A DNA stretch of 64,000 nucleotides, from assembly GCA_963765265.1 (NCBI GenBank), contig CAVXVN010000007.1:248001-312000 (forward strand), in the 5' to 3' direction. Numbering within the stretch: the stretch's first letter is position 1; the number at the start of each line of letters is the position of its first letter. Made by a program: the position numbers and the translations under genes. The notes under the pieces were generated by a model. It saw nothing but the letters and a program-made list of their open reading frames with translations. It searched no databases and was not told where the DNA came from. Origin of the DNA: Bacillus_BD sp963765265. Lineage in GTDB: Bacteria > Bacillota > Bacilli > Bacillales > Cytobacillaceae. Of this stretch, positions 1 to 8,970 are shown piece by piece.

Positions 1-2261
1 TACTCTTAGATTACGATATTGAAGCAACGATTACGAGTGGACAACATTTACAAAATGGAAGAGTGCAAATTGTAAATGGAGACTTACTTTCGGGTTTTGA
101 ATTATCTGGGCAAAAGGTAGCTGTTGTGACTGAGGAAGAGATTTTTACTAAAAGGACGAAAAGGTCACCACGTCGTCAAAAGCTTTCGAATGCAGAGAGG
201 ATAAAAAGTTACTCTGAATTAAAAGTAGGAGATCATGTTGTTCATGTCAACCATGGGATTGGGAAATATCTTGGAATTGAGACCTTAGTTATTAATGGGG
301 TCCATAAAGATTATCTTCATATTCGTTATCATGGCACAGATAAATTATATGTCCCTGTAGAGCAAATCAATTTAGTCCAAAAATATGTTGGTTCAGAAGG
401 TAAAGAACCCAAAATTTATAAATTAGGCGGATCGGATTGGAAGAAAGTACGGAAAAAGGTCCAATCGTCTGTAGAGGATATTGCTGAAGATTTAATTAAA
501 CTGTATGCAGAGCGAGAAGCAGCAGTAGGGTATGCTTTTAATCCAGACGGAGACATGCAACGTGAATTTGAAGCAACCTTCCGATTTCAAGAGACAGAGG
601 ATCAGCTTCGCTCCATTCAAGAAATTAAAAAGGATATGGAGAAGGAACGCCCAATGGATCGCCTCCTATGCGGTGATGTTGGATATGGAAAAACAGAAGT
701 AGCAATCCGAGCAGCATTTAAAGCGATTGCAGATGGTAAACAAGTGGCGATATTAGTACCAACAACGATTCTAGCGCAGCAGCATTATCAGACTATGTTG
801 GAACGCTTTCAAGACTATCCCGTTAAAATGGGCTTATTAAGCCGTTTTCGCACAAGAAAGCAACAAACAGACACGATGAAGGGAATCAAAAATGGTACGA
901 TTGATCTTGTTATTGGTACGCATAGGCTCTTATCAAAAGATATTACCTATCATGATTTGGGGTTATTAATTATTGATGAAGAGCAGCGTTTTGGCGTTAC
1001 CCATAAAGAAAAAATTAAAAAGTTAAAGACAAATGTTGATGTTCTTACTCTGACAGCCACACCGATTCCGCGGACTCTTCATATGTCGATGCTTGGTGTT
1101 CGAGATTTATCTGTCATTGAAACACCACCAGAGAATCGATTTCCAGTACAAACATATGTAATGGAGTATAATGGAGGACTGATTAGAGAATCCATTGAAC
1201 GTGAACTTGCAAGGGATGGACAGGTATATTTTCTATATAATAGAGTAGAAGATATTGAACGAAAAGCAGAGGAAATTTCGATGCTTGTACCGGATGCAAG
1301 AATAGCAGTTGCTCATGGGAAAATGGGGGAAAATGAGTTAGAGTCTGTGATGCTAGGCTTCCTAGAAGGTGAGTTTGATGTTCTTGTCAGTACAACGATC
1401 ATTGAAACTGGGGTAGATATTCCCAATGTAAATACACTGATTGTAAATGATGCAGATAAAATGGGTCTTTCTCAGCTTTATCAGCTTCGTGGGCGTGTAG
1501 GAAGGTCTAATCGGGTAGCCTACGCCTATTTTACTTATCGAAAAGACAAGGTTCTGACTGAAGTAGCTGAAAGGCGACTGCAAGCCATAAAGGAATTTAC
1601 TGAGCTAGGATCTGGTTTTAAAATTGCCATGCGTGATTTATCCATTCGAGGAGCAGGAAATTTGCTAGGGGCACAACAACATGGATTTATTGACTCTGTT
1701 GGTTTTGATTTGTATTCACAAATGTTGAAAGAGGCAATTGAAGAAAGAAAAAGAGATCCTGAAGAACCAAAACGTATTCCACTTGAAATTGATTTGGATA
1801 TTGATGCATACATTCCGGATTCTTATTTATCTGATGGCCAGCAAAAAATTGAAATGTATAAACGTTTCCGCGGAGTAAATGACCTTGAGGATATTAAAGA
1901 GCTGCAGGAAGAAATGGTCGATCGTTTTGGTGAATACCCTGATGAAGTATCCTCCTTATTCCAAATTGCCCAGATTAAAGTGTTCGCACTCTTAGTCGGG
2001 GTTGAAAGCATTAAACAGGTAAAAGATGAGGTAACCATCCTTTTATCTGAAGATACAACGAATCGTATAGATGGTCAGGAAGTATTCAAATTAACGAATC
2101 AGTACGGACGAATGGTTGGTCTTGGGATGGAAGGAAAACGATTAAAAATTGTTCTGCATGTAAAAAAGGTAGAATTGACAACATGGATCCTTGCTATATA
2201 TGAAATATTTAAAGGGCTTCATGAGAAAGAAGAAAATAGTGCGACGTCCGTTTCATCTTGA
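1..2261 (+). CDS. mfd: Transcription-repair coupling factor Mfd, C-terminal part (5' truncated by window edge)
   Basis: This DNA translocase removes RNA polymerase stalled at lesions and recruits UvrA. The open frame runs from base 3 with no start, so the N-terminal UvrB-like part lies outside the window; 752 residues remain of a family usually near 1,150-1,180. Counting from the GTG at 63, the RNA polymerase-interacting domain (LKVGDHVVHVNHGIGKY) is near residues 53-70. The superfamily 2 motor follows, with Walker A GDVGYGKTE at 204-212, the DEEQ box at 305-308 and TATPIPRTL at 331-339. The second RecA-like domain and the C-terminal regulatory domain complete it. The GTG at 63 is internal and is not the start. 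It precedes spoVT, as in Bacillus subtilis. Confidence 0.97.
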   Translation, partial: LLDYDIEATITSGQHLQNGRVQIVNGDLLSGFELSGQKVAVVTEEEIFTKRTKRSPRRQKLSNAERIKSYSELKVGDHVVHVNHGIGKYLGIETLVINGVHKDYLHIRYHGTDKLYVPVEQINLVQKYVGSEGKEPKIYKLGGSDWKKVRKKVQSSVEDIAEDLIKLYAEREAAVGYAFNPDGDMQREFEATFRFQETEDQLRSIQEIKKDMEKERPMDRLLCGDVGYGKTEVAIRAAFKAIADGKQVAILVPTTILAQQHYQTMLERFQDYPVKMGLLSRFRTRKQQTDTMKGIKNGTIDLVIGTHRLLSKDITYHDLGLLIIDEEQRFGVTHKEKIKKLKTNVDVLTLTATPIPRTLHMSMLGVRDLSVIETPPENRFPVQTYVMEYNGGLIRESIERELARDGQVYFLYNRVEDIERKAEEISMLVPDARIAVAHGKMGENELESVMLGFLEGEFDVLVSTTIIETGVDIPNVNTLIVNDADKMGLSQLYQLRGRVGRSNRVAYAYFTYRKDKVLTEVAERRLQAIKEFTELGSGFKIAMRDLSIRGAGNLLGAQQHGFIDSVGFDLYSQMLKEAIEERKRDPEEPKRIPLEIDLDIDAYIPDSYLSDGQQKIEMYKRFRGVNDLEDIKELQEEMVDRFGEYPDEVSSLFQIAQIKVFALLVGVESIKQVKDEVTILLSEDTTNRIDGQEVFKLTNQYGRMVGLGMEGKRLKIVLHVKKVELTTWILAIYEIFKGLHEKEENSATSVSS

Positions 2262-2333
2262 TGAATGCTATTCATTTGGCAATATTAACCATATATGGAA
2301 AAAATAACATTATGAAGAAAAAGTACTAGTATA

Positions 2334-2363
2334 TGTATAGAACTTTCCATATGAAAGATACTA
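2334..2363 (+). promoter_or_regulatory. Probable sigma-G promoter of spoVT
   Basis: TGTATA at 2334-2339 and GATACTA at 2357-2363 are 17 bp apart. They resemble the forespore sigma-G consensus (TGAATA and CATACTA). spoVT is a known sigma-G gene in B. subtilis, so position and sequence agree, but the call is by eye. Confidence 0.5.
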
Positions 2364-2450
2364 AGTTCAAATATGGCGAAGGTACATATTGAGGACTATG
2401 AATCATTGCCACATGAAACAAATCATCAGATGAAAGTGAGGCAACATTGG

Positions 2451-2987
2451 ATGAAAGCAACTGGAATTGTTCGTCGAATCGATGATTTAGGCCGTGTCGT
2501 TATTCCAAAGGAAATTCGCAGGACATTACGTATTCGTGAAGGTGATCCTTTGGAAATATTTGTGGATCGTGATGGAGAAGTGATTTTAAAGAAATATTCC
2601 CCAATTAGTGAATTGGGCGATTTTGCAAAGGAATATGCAGAAGCTTTATTCGATAGCTTAGGAAATCCGATTCTTATATGTGATCGAGATACTTATATTA
2701 CGATTGCAGGGGGATCCAAAAAGGACTTTTTAAATAAGAGTATTAGCAGCCTTATTGAGAAAACCATGGAAGGCCGAACTTCTATACTTACCAATCAAAA
2801 AGGAGAAATATCGTTTGTCGAAGGCCTGGAAGAGGAAGTTTCCTCCTATACCATTGGTCCTATCATCGCTAACGGGGATCCTATTGGTGCTGTAATTATT
2901 TACTCTAAAGAAGGTACATTAGGAGAAGTGGAACATAAAGCAGTTGAAACAGCAGCAGGCTTTCTAGCAAGACAAATGGAATCGTAA
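2451..2987 (+). CDS. spoVT: Stage V sporulation regulator SpoVT
   Basis: SpoVT is a forespore transcription factor of the AbrB family that adjusts sigma-G dependent genes. Residues 1 to about 53 form the AbrB-like swapped-hairpin DNA-binding domain (MKATGIVRRIDDLGRVVIPK), and a GAF-like domain fills the rest. An upstream ATG at 2373 is open in frame, but starting at 2451 gives 178 residues, the family length, and a GTGAGG ribosome site sits 9 bases before it. The added N-terminus from 2373 would be unlike the family. A probable sigma-G promoter lies at 2334-2363. The gene is separate from mfd and is followed by a terminator-like hairpin. Confidence 0.95.
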   Translation: MKATGIVRRIDDLGRVVIPKEIRRTLRIREGDPLEIFVDRDGEVILKKYSPISELGDFAKEYAEALFDSLGNPILICDRDTYITIAGGSKKDFLNKSISSLIEKTMEGRTSILTNQKGEISFVEGLEEEVSSYTIGPIIANGDPIGAVIIYSKEGTLGEVEHKAVETAAGFLARQMES

Positions 2988-3132
2988 AATGAGATGCGTA
3001 AGCGACTTGCCTACTTGAGGAACGCAGACTAAAACGACCACGTCCGTATCTCTTCACCGGCACTTTTATGGCCTGTACTACAAAGCTAGACAACTAACTA
3101 ACATCAAAAAGCATACTATTTTAAGCTTACCC

Positions 3133-3158
3133 AGAGGCAGCCAATCGCTGTCTCTTTT
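3133..3158 (+). terminator. Terminator-like hairpin after spoVT
   Basis: GAGGCAGC and GCTGTCTC form an 8-bp stem (one G-U pair) around a 5-base loop, followed by TTTT. The preceding stretch (about 2990-3110) holds an unusually GC-rich patch with no reading frame I trust. Confidence 0.5.
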
Positions 3159-3242
3159 CATGTCCACAACGAATGTTTGAGGGTGCGGATGGGAAAATAT
3201 GCTATAATACTTTCGAAATTACTATTTTGAAGGAGAGAAGCA

Positions 3243-4851
3243 ATGAAGGTTCACAACCAAGAAAAGAATATATTAAAAGGGACGCTTATATTAACGTTTG
3301 CTGCTCTCCTAATCAAAATTCTAAGTGCGTTTTACCGGATTCCCTTTCAAAATATTGTGGGGGATATCGGTTTTTATATATACCAGCAAGTATATCCTTT
3401 TTACGGAATAGCAGTTGCCTTGTCTACATATGGTTTTCCTGTAGTCATTTCTAAATTATATACAGAGGAAATGGCGAAAGAAGAGCAAAGGAATGTGAAG
3501 CAATTGCTTCTCGTATCCGCGGTTTTCTTATCAGCTTTTGGTTTTCTCTGTTTTGCCTTGCTTTATGGAGGAGCGGGATGGTTAGCCAATTATATGAAAG
3601 ACCCACAGCTTACCGTCCTGTTTAAAATGGTGTCGGTAGTATTTTTAATCATGCCAGTTCTTTCTCTTTTAAGGGGGTATTTCCAAGGGACCGGAGATAT
3701 GGTCCCTACTGCGGTTTCACAAGTTGGAGAACAGTTTATTCGCGTAGCGACGATTTTGATTTCTGCAGTCATTCTTGTCCATAATCATTTCTCTCTTTAT
3801 ATGGTTGGCAGTGGGGCTATATTCGGGTCTGTAACAGGTGGAATCATTTCTGCTCTTATATTAGGGTTCTTTTGGCTAAAAATACGCAGGATCGGAACCT
3901 CTTCAAGGTTCGATTCATTTTCGGCAAAGCGGAAAAATAATAAAGGCGTTTATTCTTCAAGGCTTTCCGATATGTGTGAGCAGCATGCTACTCATTTTTA
4001 TTCAATTGGCAGATTCATTAAACCTATACTCACTACTAGTGGATTCGGGTATTGGGAGTGAAATAGCGAAAGAGTTAAAAGGGGTCTATGATCGAGGTCA
4101 ACCTCTTATTCAACTTGGAACAGTTGTGGCAACATCCATGTCTTTATCGTTAGTGCCCCTTATCACAAAAGAAAAAATAAAAAGGGATGCCATTGCTTTA
4201 ATGGAAAAAATTCAGCTGGCTCTCAAAACTAGTATACTTGTTGGTGTTGGGGCGACAATGGGATTATGGAATATTATTAAGCCAACGAATAGAATGCTAT
4301 TTGAAAACACAGATGGATCGTATGTATTGGCAGTTCTCAGTACATTAATTCTTTTCGCCTCTCTTATCATGACTGTAACAGCTATATTACAAGGTTTAGG
4401 ACATACTCTTTTTCCTGCTATGACCATTCTTGGGTGTTTTGTGTTGAAATATGGTTTAAATATGATCCTCGTTCCTAAGCTAGGGACCATGGGGGCTGCT
4501 GTGGCATCTTGTTTTTCCTTTTTAGTTATTTTAGTTATTCTAATTTTAAAGCTAAGGGCGATTATGGGAGAGTTGATGATCGATAAACGCTTTTATATCA
4601 TGATTGGACTAGCAGCTTTCATTATGATGGTGGTATTAAAAAGTTTTTTATTTTTAACAAGCTTTATCTACGACATGGGTTATTCAATAAGGCTTATGGC
4701 TAGTATTCAAGCATTAGGTGCTGTCCTAGCAGGCGGATTCACCTATCTGGTCTTCGTTTTAAGGGCGAATCTTTTTAAAGAAGAGGAGTTGTCATTATTG
4801 CCGTTTGGGAGTAAGTTGATGGCTTTCTTGCCAAAAGGAAATAGGAGATGA
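3243..4851 (+). CDS. yabM: YabM, MOP-superfamily flippase-like membrane protein (reading frame broken)
   Basis: This is a polytopic membrane protein of the polysaccharide/peptidoglycan flippase group that includes SpoVB and MurJ-like proteins; the B. subtilis homologue at this position is YabM. The first frame gives the N-terminal half (3243 to about 3935) with repeated hydrophobic segments and LLRGYFQGTGDMVPTAVSQ, typical of the family. The second gives the C-terminal half with YDRGQPLIQLGTVVATS. They join cleanly (AKRK to IIKAFILQGF) if one A is removed from the A5 run at 3933-3937, which gives 535 residues, a normal length. A strong site (AAGGAGAGAAGC) precedes the ATG. Substrate is not visible from sequence. 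The break is probably a sequence error. Confidence 0.85.
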
Positions 4852-4855
4852 GTAT

Positions 4856-6316
4856 ATGAAGAAAATTATAGTGGTAGGACTTGGAGCAGGAGATTTGGAT
4901 CAGCTTCCGTTAGGTGTTTATAAGCTGCTCAAAAGTGGTATACCTGTTTATTTGCGGACAAAAGAGCATCCGGTTGTTGCTGAATTAGTAAAGGAAGGGT
5001 TTCAATATCAATCATTTGATTCAGTTTATGAAAAGCATGAACAGTTTGAGGCTGTCTATGAAGAAATATGTGAGACATTGCTTTTAAATAAAGAGCATGA
5101 TGAACTGATCTATGCGGTTCCAGGTCATCCGCTTGTAGCAGAAAGGACTGTACAGCTTCTTTTGGAGAGAGGTGAAAAGTCTGGCGTTATCATTGAAGTA
5201 AGTGGAGGTCAAAGCTTTTTAGATGATATGTTTAGTGCGTTACATATGGATCCGATAGAGGGATTTCAACTGTTAGATGCAACAGACTTACGCTTAGAGG
5301 AGATCCAGCTTCGCCAGCATATGATTATTGGACAGGTGTACGATTCTTTTGTAGCATCAAATGTCAAACTAATCTTTATGGAGAAATTACCATTTGATTA
5401 CGAGGTTACCATTGTGACTGCGGCAGGAAGTAAAGATGAGCGTATTCGGAAGATTCCTTTGGTTGAACTTGACCGTGCAGCGGAATTAAATAATTTAACA
5501 TCTGTTTATATCCCACCTGTAAAGGATGAAGTTATTTTATATAAGGATTTTAGTAAGCTGAGGGCAATCATTGCAGAGTTGAGGGGCCCAAATGGCTGTC
5601 CGTGGGACTTAAAACAAACACATGAGTCATTAAAGAAATACTTAATTGAAGAGACATATGAAGTGATCGAAGCGATCCAGGAACAGGATTATGATCATCT
5701 TATTGAGGAATTGGGAGATGTTTTACTTCAAGTCCTTCTTCATGCACAAATTGGGGAAGATGATGGCTATTTTTCTATAGATGATGTGATTGAGGGATTG
5801 TCTTCAAAAATGGTTCGCCGTCACCCACATGTATTTGGAGACACAACGGCAGAAACCGCTGAGGATGTTGTTCGAAATTGGCAGGAAATTAAGCAGGAGG
5901 AAAAGGGAACGCGCAACACATCTTTATTAGATGAAGTAGCTATGTCGCTTCCTAACATCATTCGTGCCTTTGAATTGCAGAAAAAAGCAGCTAAGGTTGG
6001 ATTTGATTGGCCTGATGTGAGCGGAGCCTGGGAAAAGGTGAAAGAGGAAATGGGAGAATTTGAAGAGGAGATTTCGAAAGATCTTTCTAGCGAAAGTTCT
6101 GTAAAAGAATTTGGTGATATTTTATTTGCCCTTGTTAATGTGGCACGTTTCTATGATATTAATCCGGATGAAGCATTGTTTAGGACAAATCAAAAGTTTA
6201 TTCACCGTTTTCATTATATTGAGGAAAAGGTAAGAGCAAGCGGTAAATTATTTAAAGATTTTAAGCTAGATGAATTAGATGCTTTTTGGAACGAAGCGAA
6301 GAAGTTAGAAAACTAA
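4856..6316 (+). CDS. yabN: YabN: tetrapyrrole-methylase-like domain fused to MazG nucleotide pyrophosphohydrolase
   Basis: The N-terminal half (about residues 1-230) starts MKKIIVVGLGAGDLDQL, the fold of tetrapyrrole methylases. The C-terminal half is MazG, which hydrolyses nucleoside triphosphates to monophosphates and clears abnormal nucleotides. The MazG block begins RGPNGCPWDLKQTHESLKKY near residue 243. Its metal-binding EEtyE motif follows, then EELGDVLLQVLLHA, and a second MazG-like repeat includes FELQKKAAKVGFDW. At 486 residues it matches the B. subtilis fusion protein. It starts 4 bases after the yabM stop and is followed by rqcP after 12 bases, so these form one operon. The role of the methylase half is unknown to me. 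Confidence 0.93.
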   Translation: MKKIIVVGLGAGDLDQLPLGVYKLLKSGIPVYLRTKEHPVVAELVKEGFQYQSFDSVYEKHEQFEAVYEEICETLLLNKEHDELIYAVPGHPLVAERTVQLLLERGEKSGVIIEVSGGQSFLDDMFSALHMDPIEGFQLLDATDLRLEEIQLRQHMIIGQVYDSFVASNVKLIFMEKLPFDYEVTIVTAAGSKDERIRKIPLVELDRAAELNNLTSVYIPPVKDEVILYKDFSKLRAIIAELRGPNGCPWDLKQTHESLKKYLIEETYEVIEAIQEQDYDHLIEELGDVLLQVLLHAQIGEDDGYFSIDDVIEGLSSKMVRRHPHVFGDTTAETAEDVVRNWQEIKQEEKGTRNTSLLDEVAMSLPNIIRAFELQKKAAKVGFDWPDVSGAWEKVKEEMGEFEEEISKDLSSESSVKEFGDILFALVNVARFYDINPDEALFRTNQKFIHRFHYIEEKVRASGKLFKDFKLDELDAFWNEAKKLEN

Positions 6317-6328
6317 AGGAGTGTAACT

Positions 6329-6595
6329 ATGCGTTTAGATAAATTTTTAAAGGTATCAAGATTAATTAAACGGAGAACATTGGCAAAGGAGGTTTCAGAT
6401 CAAGGAAGGATTTCTATTAATGGTATTCAGGCAAAGGCAAGTACGAATGTAAAGGTTGGAGATGAGTTAACCATCCGGTTTGGACAAAGGGTCGTAACCG
6501 TTAAAATTGAAAAGCTTCAGGAAACAACAAAAAAAGAAGCCGCTGCTGAAATGTATTCAACTATAAAGGATGAGAGAATTCCCGCAGATCAGTAA
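6329..6595 (+). CDS. rqcP: RqcP (YabO), S4-domain ribosome quality control factor
   Basis: This 88-residue S4-type RNA-binding protein is related to Hsp15. In B. subtilis, RqcP works with RqcH to add alanine tails to nascent chains on obstructed 50S subunits. The S4 motif is evident from the start: MRLDKFLKVSRLIKRRTLAKE, then ISINGIQAKASTNVKVGDEL. AAAGGAG precedes the ATG. The tail is charged and probably disordered. The gene lies between yabN and the sporulation pair yabP-yabQ, as in B. subtilis. Confidence 0.93.
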   Translation: MRLDKFLKVSRLIKRRTLAKEVSDQGRISINGIQAKASTNVKVGDELTIRFGQRVVTVKIEKLQETTKKEAAAEMYSTIKDERIPADQ

Positions 6596-6661
6596 GAGTT
6601 GAATGGTGTCAGTCTGACTAGGCGTCCCCCATTTCTTTCTAGTTCTAATTCTCACATTTCT

Positions 6662-6690
6662 TCATAAACATTTACAAAAGGTTGTACAAC
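6662..6690 (+). promoter_or_regulatory. Possible sigma-E promoter of yabP-yabQ
   Basis: TCATAAA (6662-6668) and TTGTACAAC (6682-6690) are placed roughly like mother-cell sigma-E elements (ATA-type -35 and CATACAnT-type -10). yabP and yabQ are sigma-E genes in B. subtilis. The match is loose. Confidence 0.3.
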
Positions 6691-6711
6691 TGTGAATGTG
6701 AGGGATGAAGA

Positions 6712-7014
6712 ATGAGTCAATATTATGAATCTAATTCTCCAAAAGGTACGGTTCAAGAGCATGATGTAATCATGAAAGGGAGACGTCTCTTGGATATAAC
6801 TGGTGTTAAACAAGTGGAAAGCTTTGATAACGAGGAATTTTTACTAGAAACCGTCATGGGGTTTTTGGCCATTAAAGGTGAAAATCTACAAATGAAAAAT
6901 CTTGATGTTGACAAGGGAATCGTTTCAATCAAAGGAAAAATATTTGACTTGGTTTATATTGATGAACATAATGGGGAAAAAGCTAAAGGATTCTTTAGCA
7001 AGTTGTTTCGATGA
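6712..7014 (+). CDS. yabP: Spore protein YabP
   Basis: This 100-residue member of the YabP/YqfC family is made in the mother cell and found only in endospore formers. It is needed for normal sporulation, but its biochemical role is not settled. Visible features are HDVIMKGRRLLDITGVKQVESFDNEEFLLET and a short beta-rich core (MKNLDVDKGIVSIKGKIFDL). GAGGG lies 7 bases before the ATG. Its stop overlaps the yabQ start by 4 bases, so the two are translationally coupled. Confidence 0.93.
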   Translation: MSQYYESNSPKGTVQEHDVIMKGRRLLDITGVKQVESFDNEEFLLETVMGFLAIKGENLQMKNLDVDKGIVSIKGKIFDLVYIDEHNGEKAKGFFSKLFR

Positions 7015-7643
7015 CACTCAGTACTCAATTTATGACCATGCTGGCGATGATCGGCATGGGAATCTTTTTTGGGGCAGGTCTGGATACGTATAATCGTTTT
7101 TTGAAAAGAAGGAAAAGAAAAAGCTGGCTCGTTTTCATTAATGATGTATTATTTTGGATTCTTCAAAGTCTTTTTATTTTTTTTGTTTTATTTCGTGTAA
7201 ACCAGGGAGAACTGAGATTCTATATCTTTATCGCTCTTTTATGTGGCTTTGCTAGCTATCAAAGCGTATTTAAAGAGATCTACTTAAGATGGCTTGAGAT
7301 GCTGATTTTCTTTGTACTTTCACTATTTCGTTTTTTTGTAAAGATTGTTCATCTATTAATATACAAGCCTATTTATTTTGTCATCACTACAATTTTTGAA
7401 TTGATTCTTATGATCGGTAAAGGTCTGCTTGTTCTCTTTAAGTGGATAATAAAGGCTATATGGTTCGTCATAAAGGTATTATTTATGCCAATTAAGTGGA
7501 TATTATTACTAATTTGGAAACTTTCTCCGAAAACTATTAAAAAATTAGTCGAGAAGATATATAATAAATTGGCAGGAAAATATAAGATAATAAAGAATAT
7601 TATAATTCATTGGATTTCAAAATGGAAAAGGGATAAAGAATAA
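7011..7643 (+). CDS. yabQ: Spore cortex membrane protein YabQ
   Basis: YabQ is an integral membrane protein of the mother cell required for spore cortex assembly in B. subtilis. The 210-residue product begins MTLSTQFMTMLAMIGMGIFFGAGLDTYNRF, then has several hydrophobic segments separated by lysine/arginine clusters and a long positively charged C-terminal tail, the usual layout. It overlaps yabP by 4 bases. Base composition is AT-rich like its neighbours. The family is recognised from context and N-terminal sequence; no catalytic motif is visible. Confidence 0.92.
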   Translation: MTLSTQFMTMLAMIGMGIFFGAGLDTYNRFLKRRKRKSWLVFINDVLFWILQSLFIFFVLFRVNQGELRFYIFIALLCGFASYQSVFKEIYLRWLEMLIFFVLSLFRFFVKIVHLLIYKPIYFVITTIFELILMIGKGLLVLFKWIIKAIWFVIKVLFMPIKWILLLIWKLSPKTIKKLVEKIYNKLAGKYKIIKNIIIHWISKWKRDKE

Positions 7644-7657
7644 GGAGGATCACAAAG

Positions 7658-8059
7658 TTGAGTGCCCAGCCTAAGCACAACATTACGAAACTACAAACAA
7701 ACTATGCTCTTGAGAAAGAAGAGAGCCAAATAAGTATAGCAAGACGTAAAAAAGGTTTATATAGACGATTAACTGTTTTTTTCGTTTTTGCCGTTGCTAT
7801 TGCATACTTAATGATCTCGACAATCATTTCGCAAAACTTTGCTTTAGCGAATAAAACGGATGAAAAGGAGCAACTAAAAAAGGAACTTGTCACGTTGGAA
7901 AAGGATGAGGTTCTTTTGAAGGAAGAAATTGTTAAACTAAACGACGATGAATATATTGCAAAGTTGGCTCGAAAAGAGTATTTTTTATCTAATGATAATG
8001 AAATTATTTTTACGCTTCCTGAAACGGAAAATCAGGAAATGGTAAAGGCATCTAATTAA
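7658..8059 (+). CDS. divIC: Cell division protein DivIC
   Basis: DivIC is a small bitopic protein (FtsB-like) that joins FtsL and DivIB in the division complex. The 133-residue product has a basic cytoplasmic N-terminus, one membrane segment near residues 34-55 (LTVFFVFAVAIAYLMISTII) and a periplasm-side coiled coil (KEQLKKELVTLEKDEVLLKEE), followed by the conserved YIAKLARKEYF. The start is TTG at 7658, preceded by AAGGAGGATCACAAAG. It sits 14 bases after yabQ but is a vegetative gene, so it probably also has its own promoter upstream. Confidence 0.95.
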   Translation: MSAQPKHNITKLQTNYALEKEESQISIARRKKGLYRRLTVFFVFAVAIAYLMISTIISQNFALANKTDEKEQLKKELVTLEKDEVLLKEEIVKLNDDEYIAKLARKEYFLSNDNEIIFTLPETENQEMVKASN

Positions 8060-8067
8060 AGGTCTTA

Positions 8068-8096
8068 TTGCACTCTTTTTTCTTATTCGGTATAAT
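8068..8096 (+). promoter_or_regulatory. Sigma-A promoter of yabR
   Basis: TTGCAC at 8068-8073 and TATAAT at 8091-8096 are separated by 17 bp, a near-consensus vegetative promoter. It lies between the divIC stop and the yabR ribosome site. Confidence 0.75.
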
Positions 8097-8144
8097 ATAT
8101 AGTAGGTATGATTTTGCATATTTTTAAGGAGGAAGTTTCTTTTT

Positions 8145-8639
8145 ATGGCAATCGAAGTAGGCAGCAAGTTGCAAGGAAAGGTAACGGGGATCACTAATTT
8201 TGGGGCGTTTGTGGAGCTTCCGGAAGGTCAAACAGGGCTTGTTCACATTAGTGAAGTTGCAGATAATTATGTAAAGGATATTAATGACCATTTAAAAGTC
8301 GGCGATGTAGTCGAAGTAAAGGTTATTAATGAGAAAGATGGTAAAATCGGTCTATCCATTAAGAAGGCAATTGATCGACCAGAGAGACCAGAGAGACCAA
8401 GTAGACCGGAAAGACCCGTGAGAAGTGATAGAGGCGGAGATCGTGGTGGAGATTCAAGAGGCGGTTATTCTCAACGTCCACGACAAGGTCAAGGGAGATC
8501 TAATGATAAACACTTCGCTCCTAAAGAAAATTTTGAATCTAAAATGGCGCGCTTCTTAAAGGACAGTGAAGATCGACTATCTTCCCTTAAGCGTAACACT
8601 GAATCCAAACGTGGGGGAAGAGGCGCTAAACGAGGCTAA
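8145..8639 (+). CDS. yabR: YabR, S1-domain RNA-binding protein with an arginine/glycine-rich tail
   Basis: Residues 1 to about 72 form one S1 (OB-fold) RNA-binding domain: VGSKLQGKVTGITNFGAFVE, then GLVHISEVADNYVKD and GDVVEVKVINEKDGKIGLSIKK. The tail is a low-complexity region built on RPERP repeats (about residues 76-92), then RGGDRGGDSRGG and RPRQGQGR, ending in a basic SKRGGRGAKRG. From memory the B. subtilis protein is near 128 residues, so this 164-residue version has a longer tail. Such tails often bind RNA. AAGGAGG precedes the ATG. Function in translation or RNA decay is inferred only. Confidence 0.92.
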   Translation: MAIEVGSKLQGKVTGITNFGAFVELPEGQTGLVHISEVADNYVKDINDHLKVGDVVEVKVINEKDGKIGLSIKKAIDRPERPERPSRPERPVRSDRGGDRGGDSRGGYSQRPRQGQGRSNDKHFAPKENFESKMARFLKDSEDRLSSLKRNTESKRGGRGAKRG

Positions 8640-8696
8640 CTTGCTGCTGATTTATTTATACACATGCAGGGGCTATCGTTATAATCCCTATGCTAA

Positions 8697-8732
8697 AGAC
8701 AAATCCAATGAATGGGTTTGTCTCTTTTTTTT
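8697..8732 (+). terminator. Rho-independent terminator of yabR
   Basis: AGACAAATCC pairs with GGGTTTGTCT (one wobble) around a short AATGAAT-type loop, followed by a run of T (8724-8732). Confidence 0.85.
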
Positions 8733-8750
8733 ATTGATTCTCTTAAATAA

Positions 8751-8784
8751 AAAAAGACTCCAATGGATATTGGAGTCTTTTTTA
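8751..8784. terminator. Bidirectional terminator between yabR and tRNA-Met
   Basis: A long stem with AGACTCCAAT and ATTGGAGTCT, flanked by A5 and T6, has a U-tract in both orientations. On the minus strand it lies just past the tRNA-Met gene and is the obvious end for that transcript. Confidence 0.85.
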
Positions 8785-8870
8785 TTCTGCATTTCATATT
8801 GTCCAGCTTCGGCTCTTAGGGACTTGTCTTATGCCTGTCGCCCCTGAACAGTTGCCTTCGCATTTTAGTA

Positions 8871-8944
8871 TAGCGGCGGAGGGGTTCGAACCCACGACCT
8901 CACGGGTATGAACCGTACGCTCTAGCCAGCTGAGCTACGCCGCT
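8871..8944 (-). tRNA. tRNA-Met (CAU), elongator type
   Basis: Reading the minus strand, a full cloverleaf starts AGCGGCGTAGCTCAGCTGG, with anticodon loop TTCATAC (CAU) and T arm GGGTTCGAACCC, and ends CGCCGCT plus discriminator A. The A1-U72 pair and lack of the initiator-type acceptor argue for an elongator. The CCA end is not encoded (the next bases read TAC), unlike the cluster tRNAs further on. It is transcribed against all its neighbours. Confidence 0.93.
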
Positions 8945-8970
8945 GTATAGTCCTTTCAGACACATTTTTA

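Noticed and set aside
1362..2038. Minus-strand open frames within mfd
   Set aside because: Antisense shadows of a well-conserved coding sequence, with no start signals.
3173..3454. Open frame overlapping the yabM start
   Set aside because: Shadow of yabM in another frame; yabM has the ribosome site and family sequence.
8566..8847. Open frame of 93 codons after yabR
   Set aside because: It overlaps the yabR end in another frame and runs through two terminator hairpins; no ribosome site and no family resemblance.
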